Source: an uncultured Verrucomicrobiales bacterium
GTDB taxonomy: Bacteria > Verrucomicrobiota > Verrucomicrobiae > Limisphaerales > CANJSG01
Length of the DNA: 12,735 nucleotides
Assembly: GCA_946480965.1 (NCBI GenBank)
Contig: CAMLMI010000111.1
Coordinates: 1 to 12,735 of the forward strand
Reading direction: 5' to 3'
Of the stretch, positions 7,381 to 12,735 are shown piece after piece (position 1 is the first letter of the stretch; each line of letters begins with the position of its first letter). The notes under the pieces are model-generated. The model worked only from the letters and a program-made list of their open reading frames with translations. It ran no database searches and was not told the origin of the DNA. A program made the position numbers and the translations under genes.

Positions 7381-9990
7381 TTGAAACGCGCCGCCCATCC
7401 ATCCGCCACCGTTCCGGCCTCGGCCTTGCCGGAGCCGCTGCGTGGCTGGTTCGCACGGCGCGGATGGAAGCCCTTTGCTTTCCAGGAAACCGCGTGGCGC
7501 GCCGGTTTGGCGGGAGAGAGCGGCTTGATCCACGCGCCGACTGGGCTCGGCAAAACCCTCGCCGCTTGGCTCCAGCCCGTGTCCGACTGGCTGACGGAGC
7601 ACTCCGACACGACGGCTTGGCCCAAGAAGCCGGAACCCTTGCGCGTGCTGTGGCTGACCCCGCTCCGCGCCTTGGCCCACGACACGGTGCTGAACCTGCG
7701 CGCGCCCATCGATGAGCTGGGGCTGCCCTGGGAAATCGATCTGCGCACCGGCGACACCTCCAGCACGCGCAAAGCCAAACAACGCCTCCGCCTGCCAACC
7801 GCACTGGTTACAACGCCGGAAAGCCTGTCGTTGCTCCTCAGCCATCCGGAGACGGAGGCGCAGTTCGCCCAGCTCCGTTGGGTGGTCGTCGATGAATGGC
7901 ACGAACTGCTCGGCAGCAAACGCGGGGTGCAAACGGAACTGGCCTTGGCGCGGCTCCGGCGCTGGTGTCCGCAGCTCCGGACCTGGGGACTTTCCGCCAC
8001 GCTTGGCAATCTCGACGAAGCGCTCGACGCGCTGCTCGGCGACCACGCCGGTCCACGGCGCTTGATCCCGGGCGACGCGCCCAAGGCGGTGGAGGTGACG
8101 ACGGTGCTGCCGTCCGACATGGAGCGTTTCCCCTGGGCGGGCCATCTCGGGCTGAAGTTGTTGCCCGAAGTGATCGAACGCATTGCCGCCGCCAAGACCA
8201 CCCTGCTCTTCACCAACACCCGTTCGCAGACCGAGCTGTGGTTCCGCGCGCTGTTGGAAGCCAAGCCGGAATGGGCCGCCGATCTCGGCATCCATCATGG
8301 ATCGCTCAACCGCGACGAGCGCGAAGCGGTCGAGCACCGCCTTCGCGAAGGCACGATCCGCGCCGTGGTCTGCACCTCCAGCCTCGATCTCGGCGTCGAT
8401 TTTTCGCCGGTGGAACAGGTCATCCAAATCGGCGGACCGAAAGGTGTGGCCCGCCTGTTGCAACGTGCCGGCCGCAGCGGCCATCAGCCTGGTGCCATCA
8501 GCCGCGTGGTCTGTGTGCCGACGCAGGCGCTGGAGCTGGTGGAATACGCCGCCGCGCGCGACGCCATGGCCGCCGACCAACTGGAGCCGCGCATTCCGCT
8601 GCGCCTGCCGCTCGATGTCCTGGTCCAACACGTCGTCACCCTCGCGCTGGCGGGAGCCACGCAGGCGGAGGTGTTGGCCGAGGCGCGTTCCACCCACGCC
8701 TTCCGCGAGCTGACCGACGAAGCCTTCGGTTGGGTGCTGTCGTTCGTCACCCAGGGCGGCAAGTCACTGCGCGCGTATCCCGAGTATTGCCGCGTGACAG
8801 CGGACGCCGACGGTCGGCTGGGCGTGTCTTCGCCGCTGGTCGCGCGGCTGCACCGCATGTCCATCGGCACCATCACCAGCGACGGCGCGGTGGCGGTGAA
8901 GTTCCTCAATGGCGCCAGTCTCGGCACGGTGGAGGAATCGTTCATCGGCCGTTTGAAGCCGAAGAGCCGGTTCGTTTTTGCCGGACGTTTCCTGGAGCTG
9001 ATCCGTGTCCACCAAACCACCGCCTGGGTGCGCGCCGCGAAGAAGCCCGAGGGGGCGGTGCCCGTCTGGGAAGGCGGTCGCTCGCCGCTGTCCAGCCAAC
9101 TGGCCGCCGCCGTGCGCCGGCAGTTCGACGCGGCGCGCCACGGGCGATTCCCCTCCGCCGAACTCGGCCACGCTCGCGGTGTGCTGGAACTGCAGGCCGC
9201 TTGGTCGATCCTGCCCGCGCCCGACGAGCTGCTGGTGGAAACGACCGAAAGCCGCGAAGGCCGCCACTGGTTCGTCTATTCCTTCGGCGGACGCCTGACC
9301 CACGAAGGCCTCGGCGCGCTGGTCGCCTTTCGTCTGTCCCGCCGCACGCCGATCACCGCCACGGTGGCGGTCAACGACTATGGGTTCGAGCTGCTGCCCG
9401 TGCAGCGGCTGGAGCTGACCGAGGACGATTGGCGCGCGGTGTTGTCGCCGGAAAACCTGCTCTCCGATCTGCTCGCCTGCGTCAACGGCACCGAACTGGC
9501 CCGCCGGCAGTTCCGCGAGATCGCCCGCGTGGCGGGACTGGTCTTCCCCGGATTTCCCGGCGCCGGCAAAACCGGCCGTCAGCTCCAGGCATCGAGCAGC
9601 CTGTTCTTCGAAGTCTTCAGCCAATACGAGCCGGATCACTTGCTCCTGGAACAGGCGCGCCGCGAGGTGCTGGAACAACAGCTCGAATTCAAGCGTCTTC
9701 AGACCCTGCTGGAATCTATCCAGCGCAGCCGGATCGTGCTACGGCGCACCGAACGGCTTACCCCGTTCGCCTTTCCGCTCTGGGCCGAGTCGCTGCGAGG
9801 CCAGGTCAGCTCCGAGTCGTGGACCGACCGCGTCCAGCGCATGGCGAGGGAGCTGGAGGAAGCGGCCGACCTCCCGTTGCCGGAAGGTCGCGCTTTTAGA
9901 CCCCGCTCAAAGGAATCGGGAACGGCCTCAGGAACGCACGATGCCGCCCGCGGCCACAGATCTGTCGGCAATCGAAACCGCGCCCGATGA
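7381..9990 (+). CDS. lhr: Ligase-associated DEXH-box helicase, Lhr family
   Basis: From TTG 7381 the product has 869 residues, about the usual length for the ligase-associated Lhr-type helicases. Superfamily 2 motifs appear in order: FAFQ (Q-like, 32-35), APTGLGKT (Walker A, 52-59), DEWH (171-174), SAT (205-207), LLFTNTRSQTE (motif IV region, 275-285), CTSSLDLGVDF (331-341) and QRAGRSGH (motif VI, 361-368). A winged-helix part (about 400-500) and the Lhr-core C-terminal region follow, including TPFAFPLWAESLRGQ near the end. These enzymes are 3'-to-5' translocases that unwind nucleic acid and are linked to DNA repair. No in-frame ATG exists near the N-terminus. TTG 7381 gives MKRAAHPSAT ahead of the family-like LPEPLRGWFARRGW; TTG 7342 or TTG 7426 are alternatives. 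The stop overlaps the next gene's start as ATGA (9987-9990), indicating translational coupling with PdeM. The ligase and exonuclease partners are not adjacent. The family call is strong; the exact start is uncertain. Confidence 0.93.
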   Translation: MKRAAHPSATVPASALPEPLRGWFARRGWKPFAFQETAWRAGLAGESGLIHAPTGLGKTLAAWLQPVSDWLTEHSDTTAWPKKPEPLRVLWLTPLRALAHDTVLNLRAPIDELGLPWEIDLRTGDTSSTRKAKQRLRLPTALVTTPESLSLLLSHPETEAQFAQLRWVVVDEWHELLGSKRGVQTELALARLRRWCPQLRTWGLSATLGNLDEALDALLGDHAGPRRLIPGDAPKAVEVTTVLPSDMERFPWAGHLGLKLLPEVIERIAAAKTTLLFTNTRSQTELWFRALLEAKPEWAADLGIHHGSLNRDEREAVEHRLREGTIRAVVCTSSLDLGVDFSPVEQVIQIGGPKGVARLLQRAGRSGHQPGAISRVVCVPTQALELVEYAAARDAMAADQLEPRIPLRLPLDVLVQHVVTLALAGATQAEVLAEARSTHAFRELTDEAFGWVLSFVTQGGKSLRAYPEYCRVTADADGRLGVSSPLVARLHRMSIGTITSDGAVAVKFLNGASLGTVEESFIGRLKPKSRFVFAGRFLELIRVHQTTAWVRAAKKPEGAVPVWEGGRSPLSSQLAAAVRRQFDAARHGRFPSAELGHARGVLELQAAWSILPAPDELLVETTESREGRHWFVYSFGGRLTHEGLGALVAFRLSRRTPITATVAVNDYGFELLPVQRLELTEDDWRAVLSPENLLSDLLACVNGTELARRQFREIARVAGLVFPGFPGAGKTGRQLQASSSLFFEVFSQYEPDHLLLEQARREVLEQQLEFKRLQTLLESIQRSRIVLRRTERLTPFAFPLWAESLRGQVSSESWTDRVQRMARELEEAADLPLPEGRAFRPRSKESGTASGTHDAARGHRSVGNRNRAR

Positions 9991-10676
9991 CCTTCGCTTC
10001 TCCAGGCGCCCATTCCATCGTCCTCGCCGGGGAAACGCTCCGGCTGCTGCCCGAACGCGCGGTGCATTGGCCGCGAGAAGACACGCTGTTCCTCGCCGAT
10101 CCGCATTTCGGCAAGGCCGCTTCCTTCCGCGCCCTCGGCGTCGCCGCGCCGGACAACACCGACGCCGACCTTGCGCGGCTGACGGGGCTGCTCGAACGGA
10201 CCCGTCCGCGCCGCCTCGTCGTTCTGGGCGATTTCTTCCACGCCCGGAGCGCCCAGTCGCCCTCCATTCTGGCCGCATTGCAGGAGTGGCGACGCCTCCA
10301 CGCGGCGCTGGAGATCGGCCTCGTGCTCGGCAACCACGACCGTCACGCCGGTGCCCCGCCGGCCGCGCTGGACATCCGCTGCGCTTCGCCGCCGCTGGAG
10401 ATCGGACCGTTCCTTGGCTGTCACAAACCGTTGGACCCGCCGCCGCAGCGCCCGACGCTCTGCGGCCATCTCCATCCGGGCGTGCGTTTGCGGGAGCGCA
10501 ACGGCGCCGGGCTGCGCCTGCCGTGCTTCGTCCTGGAAGGAGCCCAACTGGTGCTGCCCGCCTTTGGCGGCTTCACCGGCCTGGCCCTGCAAACCGCCGG
10601 TCCCGGCCGTTCGCTCTTCGCCGTGACCGATCAGGCGGTGGTTCCTCTGTCCGGCAAGAAGTCCCACTCCGGCTAA
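9987..10676 (+). CDS. pdeM: Ligase-associated metallophosphoesterase PdeM
   Basis: This 229-residue protein has the calcineurin-like binuclear metallophosphoesterase motifs in order: ADPHFGK (37-43, D-x-H), GDFFHAR (81-87), GNHDR (115-119), GCHKP (144-148) and GHLHPGV (160-166, H-x-H). Length and motifs fit PdeM, the phosphoesterase that accompanies ATP-dependent DNA ligase, Lhr-type helicase and a beta-lactamase-fold exonuclease in repair operons. Its physiological substrate is not settled to my knowledge. The cytoplasmic protein has no signal peptide. The ATG overlaps the helicase stop by four bases, so the two genes are one transcript and probably translationally coupled; no Shine-Dalgarno is visible. 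A likely terminator follows nine bases after the stop. All metal-binding residues appear intact. Confidence 0.92.
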   Translation: MTFASPGAHSIVLAGETLRLLPERAVHWPREDTLFLADPHFGKAASFRALGVAAPDNTDADLARLTGLLERTRPRRLVVLGDFFHARSAQSPSILAALQEWRRLHAALEIGLVLGNHDRHAGAPPAALDIRCASPPLEIGPFLGCHKPLDPPPQRPTLCGHLHPGVRLRERNGAGLRLPCFVLEGAQLVLPAFGGFTGLALQTAGPGRSLFAVTDQAVVPLSGKKSHSG

Positions 10677-10684
10677 ATCTTGGG

Positions 10685-10704
10685 GTCCGCTCGCGGATTT
10701 TTTT
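10685..10704 (+). terminator. Probable rho-independent terminator after pdeM
   Basis: A short stem TCCG/CGGA (10686-10689 with 10694-10697, extendable by a G-T pair) with a four-base loop is followed directly by seven T residues (10698-10704). It lies nine bases past the pdeM stop. The stem is short, but its position and T-run support termination of the helicase-pdeM unit. Confidence 0.5.
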
Positions 10705-10819
10705 CGGCCGACACGACCAACCGCCACGAGGTCCGGTCCAGCGTCGCTCGCGAGCAGTGCCCCGATTGATCCGTTGATTTCGCCGACGCTTCCCGTCTTC
10801 ATCCCGTAAAAGCCACGCC

Positions 10820-11278
10820 ATGCGCGCCCACATCCTCCTCACCCTGGCCACCCTCGTCCTGATCGGCTGCTCCAAGAAACCAGAAACCCTCGTCGAAAGC
10901 GGCTACGACGTCGCGGCCATGGAGGCGGCCATGACCAAGGCTCGATCCGAAACCGACCAATTCGTTGCCGATCTCCAGTCCGGCAAAGACGGTGCTTATT
11001 CGGTCAAGGCCCCGATCACCGACAGCCACGGCACCGAGCATTTTTGGATCACCGACGTATCTTTCCGCGACGGGAGTTTCGAAGGGAAGATCGGCAATGA
11101 GCCGGGCATCGTGAAGAACGTGTCCTTCGGGAAGCCGTGGAAGGTCGCCAAGGACGAGATCTCCGACTGGATGATCGTGCGCAAGAACCGCATCCACGGC
11201 GGCTACACCATCGACCCGTTGCTCCACACGATGCCAAAGGAGGAGGCCGACAAGCTGCGGGCCCAGCTGGTCCGCTAG
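10820..11278 (+). CDS. DUF2314 domain lipoprotein
   Basis: This 152-residue protein starts with a lipoprotein signal (MRAHILLTLATLVLIGC), lipobox LIGC with Cys17 as the lipidated residue, followed by SKKPE. The rest (about 30-145) matches the DUF2314 family: AAMEAAMTKARSETDQF near the start, then SVKAPI, TEHFWITDV, GKIGNEP, KDEISDWMIV and HGGYTID. Homologues in many bacteria (the YegJ-like group) have no assigned function that I know of. It is predicted to be anchored in a membrane facing the periplasm. The ATG at 10820 is set by the lipoprotein signal. No Shine-Dalgarno is seen. It stands alone: 143 bases after pdeM, beyond a likely terminator, and 114 bases before zwf. There is no contextual clue to its role. 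Confidence 0.87.
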   Translation: MRAHILLTLATLVLIGCSKKPETLVESGYDVAAMEAAMTKARSETDQFVADLQSGKDGAYSVKAPITDSHGTEHFWITDVSFRDGSFEGKIGNEPGIVKNVSFGKPWKVAKDEISDWMIVRKNRIHGGYTIDPLLHTMPKEEADKLRAQLVR

Positions 11279-11292
11279 CCGGAGTGCACTTT

Positions 11293-11311
11293 GGATGAGC
11301 CGAATTCATCC
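11293..11311 (+). terminator. Hairpin after the DUF2314 gene, possible weak terminator
   Basis: GGATGA (11293-11298) pairs with TCATCC (11306-11311), with a seven-base loop that can close by one G-T pair. It lies 14 bases past the lipoprotein stop. It is followed by GCTTTCTG rather than a clean T-run, so intrinsic termination would be weak; a regulatory hairpin in the zwf upstream region is the alternative. Confidence 0.3.
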
Positions 11312-11352
11312 GCTTTCTGAACATTTCGCGGCCTTCCTCATGGGGAGAAGGG

Positions 11353-11381
11353 TTGAATTCCCCCGGACCCTTTCCCATCCT
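11353..11381 (+). promoter_or_regulatory. Candidate promoter of zwf
   Basis: TTGAAT (11353-11358) and CATCCT (11376-11381) are 17 bases apart and end 11 bases before the zwf ATG. The -35 matches four of six consensus bases; the -10 keeps the A, T and final T. The predicted leader would be only about five bases, with no room for a Shine-Dalgarno sequence. Confidence 0.35.
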
Positions 11382-11392
11382 CCGCGCCGCAA

Positions 11393-12735
11393 ATGGAAAA
11401 TCTGCAACAGTTCGACGAACTGCTCACCTGCCGCCTCGACACGCACCGCAAGGCGGTCGAGCCCTGCACCGTCGTCATTTTCGGCGCCAGCGGCGACCTG
11501 ACCGCCCGCAAGCTCATTCCCGCCCTCTACCACCTCTACATCGAGGGCCAGATGCCCACGCCCTTCCGCGTGATCGGCTTCGCCCGCCGCGAGAAAACGG
11601 ACGAGAGCTTCCGCGAGGAGATGGTGACCGCGCTGCGCCAGTTCTCCCGGACGAAACCGGTCAACGAAGCCAAATGGGCCGAGTTCGCCAAGAACCTGTC
11701 CTACTGCCAGGGCGAGTTCACCGATCCGCTCGCCTACCAGAAGCTGGAATCCCAGCTCAACGCCTTCGGCGACGCCCGCCTGCGGAACAACCTCCTCTTC
11801 TACCTCTCCATTTCTCCGACCCAGTTCGCCGAGGTGGCCGAACACCTGTCCAATTCCGGCCTCCTGAAGAAGGAGAGCGAGAACGGCTGGCAACGGCTCG
11901 TCGTGGAGAAGCCCTTCGGCACGGACCTGCCCTCCGCGCAGAACCTCAGCCAGGAGCTGACCAAGTTCGCCCACGAGAAGCAGCTCTTCCGCATCGACCA
12001 CTATCTCGGCAAGGAGACGGTGCAGAACATCCTGATGTTCCGCTTCTCCAACGCCATCTTCGAGCGCCTCTGGAACCGCGACGCGATCGACAACATCCAG
12101 ATCACGGTCAGCGAGAAGCACCCGGTCGGCTCGCGCGGCGGCTACTATGAACACGCCGGCGCCATCCGCGACATGGTGCAGAACCATCTGCTCCAGGTGC
12201 TCGCGCTCGTCGGCATGGAACCGCCCGTGTCCCTGGAGGCCGAAGCGGTCCGTGACGAGAAGGTCAAGCTGCTGAAGTCCATCCGCATCCTGCATCCGAG
12301 CGAAGTGGCGAGGAACGTCGTCCGCGGCCAATACACCGCCGGCACCGTCGATGGCCAGGCGCGCCCCGCCTATCGCAACGAACCCAAGGTCGCGCCCGAT
12401 TCGAGCGTCGAGACCTACGTGGCCGCCCGCTTCTTCATCGACAACTGGCGCTGGTCCGGCGTGCCGTTCTATCTCCGCACCGGCAAGAACCTGCCCGTGA
12501 GCGCGAGCGAGGTGCGCATCCAGTTCAAGGCCGCGCCCCACGTCCTCTTCGCGGCCCAGTGCGGCAATTCGCTCGACCACAATTCGCTCACCCTTCGCCT
12601 ACAGCCGAACGAGGGCATCTTCATGCACATCAACGGCAAGGTGCCCGGTTCCAGCATGGAGATCCGCCCGGTGCGGATGCACTTCGACTACGACAGCGAA
12701 TTCGGCGCCTATACGCCCGAGGCCTACGAGCGCCT
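11393..12735 (+). CDS. zwf: Glucose-6-phosphate 1-dehydrogenase (3' end cut by window)
   Basis: The frame opens at ATG 11393 and runs off the right edge after 447 complete codons, out of roughly 500 usual for the family. It oxidises glucose 6-phosphate to 6-phosphogluconolactone with NAD(P)+, the entry step of the oxidative pentose phosphate and Entner-Doudoroff pathways, in the cytoplasm. Landmarks: the nucleotide-binding motif GASGDLTARKLIPALY (31-46), EKPFG (172-176) and the active-site signature RIDHYLGKE (200-208), where His203 is the expected catalytic base. YLRTGKNLP and the following strands are also typical of the C-terminal substrate domain. The start is well fixed: an in-frame TGA lies at 11354-11356 and no other ATG lies between. 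All visible key residues are intact. Neighbouring pathway genes (pgl, gnd), if present, would be outside the window. Confidence 0.95.
   Translation, partial: MENLQQFDELLTCRLDTHRKAVEPCTVVIFGASGDLTARKLIPALYHLYIEGQMPTPFRVIGFARREKTDESFREEMVTALRQFSRTKPVNEAKWAEFAKNLSYCQGEFTDPLAYQKLESQLNAFGDARLRNNLLFYLSISPTQFAEVAEHLSNSGLLKKESENGWQRLVVEKPFGTDLPSAQNLSQELTKFAHEKQLFRIDHYLGKETVQNILMFRFSNAIFERLWNRDAIDNIQITVSEKHPVGSRGGYYEHAGAIRDMVQNHLLQVLALVGMEPPVSLEAEAVRDEKVKLLKSIRILHPSEVARNVVRGQYTAGTVDGQARPAYRNEPKVAPDSSVETYVAARFFIDNWRWSGVPFYLRTGKNLPVSASEVRIQFKAAPHVLFAAQCGNSLDHNSLTLRLQPNEGIFMHINGKVPGSSMEIRPVRMHFDYDSEFGAYTPEAYER

Noticed and set aside
7290..7715. A 141-codon plus-strand frame beginning at an ATG just upstream of the helicase, considered as a frameshifted N-terminus
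   Set aside because: It runs in a different frame through the Walker A region, where the helicase frame carries the true motif. No frameshift is needed to obtain a full-length helicase.
7240..8697. Upstream extension of the sialidase-like frame on the minus strand, antisense to the helicase
   Set aside because: The signal peptide begins at ATG 7239 and the extension overlaps strongly conserved helicase motifs on the other strand.
11306..12580. A 424-codon minus-strand open frame antisense to zwf
   Set aside because: Composition is typical of a shadow frame (Gly, Val, Ala, Leu, Glu and His only loosely arranged), and the plus strand encodes glucose-6-phosphate dehydrogenase with all signature motifs.
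1..12735. tRNA, rRNA, CRISPR array, insertion sequence, integrase or attachment-site repeats
   Set aside because: No repeat-spacer pattern, transposase, long terminal repeat or RNA-gene signature was seen by eye. Coding genes fill nearly all of the window and no gap exceeds about 145 bases.

Overview
The window is GC-rich and densely coded, with short gaps, no mobile element, no RNA gene and no CRISPR array that I could see. The gene content fits a Verrucomicrobiota or Planctomycetota-like bacterium: a secreted DUF1573/cytochrome c fusion, a GH127 enzyme beside sialidase-like propellers, a formylglycine-generating-enzyme-like domain fused to a sialidase, and ligase-associated DNA repair genes. 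I favour Verrucomicrobiota. This is inference from gene families and composition, not a taxonomic proof.

Layout. (1) 1-850 (+) is the 3' end of a large superfamily 1 DNA helicase with a C-terminal endonuclease-fold domain. (2) 898-1776 (+) is a secreted DUF1573 protein with a cytochrome c domain holding two CXXCH motifs. (3) 7239 down to 1789 (-) is a three-gene glycan-degradation operon: a sialidase-like propeller (7239-6172), a GH127 beta-L-arabinofuranosidase-family enzyme (6163-4148), and a 778-residue three-part fusion of FGE-like domain, sialidase-like propeller and YwqK/MORN-like repeats (4125-1789). Gaps are 8 and 22 bases, and all three products start with signal peptides. (4) 7381-10676 (+) is a two-gene repair unit: a ligase-associated Lhr-type DEXH helicase and the PdeM-type metallophosphoesterase, overlapping by four bases (ATGA), followed by a probable terminator. 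(5) 10820-11278 (+) is a small DUF2314 lipoprotein. (6) 11393 to the right edge (+) is zwf, glucose-6-phosphate dehydrogenase, cut by the window.

How the genes fit together. The minus-strand operon is the most distinctive part. Its products are predicted to be exported and to trim a complex glycan, perhaps an L-arabinofuranose-bearing plant or algal polymer; the substrate is not proven. The helicase and phosphoesterase normally sit with an ATP-dependent DNA ligase and an exonuclease. Those two partners are not in this window, so the cassette is split or incomplete here. The remaining genes look like independent units.

Most starts lack a Shine-Dalgarno sequence, and several have a promoter-like element within about 7-11 bases of the start codon. 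Short-leader or leaderless mRNAs are therefore likely for part of this region.
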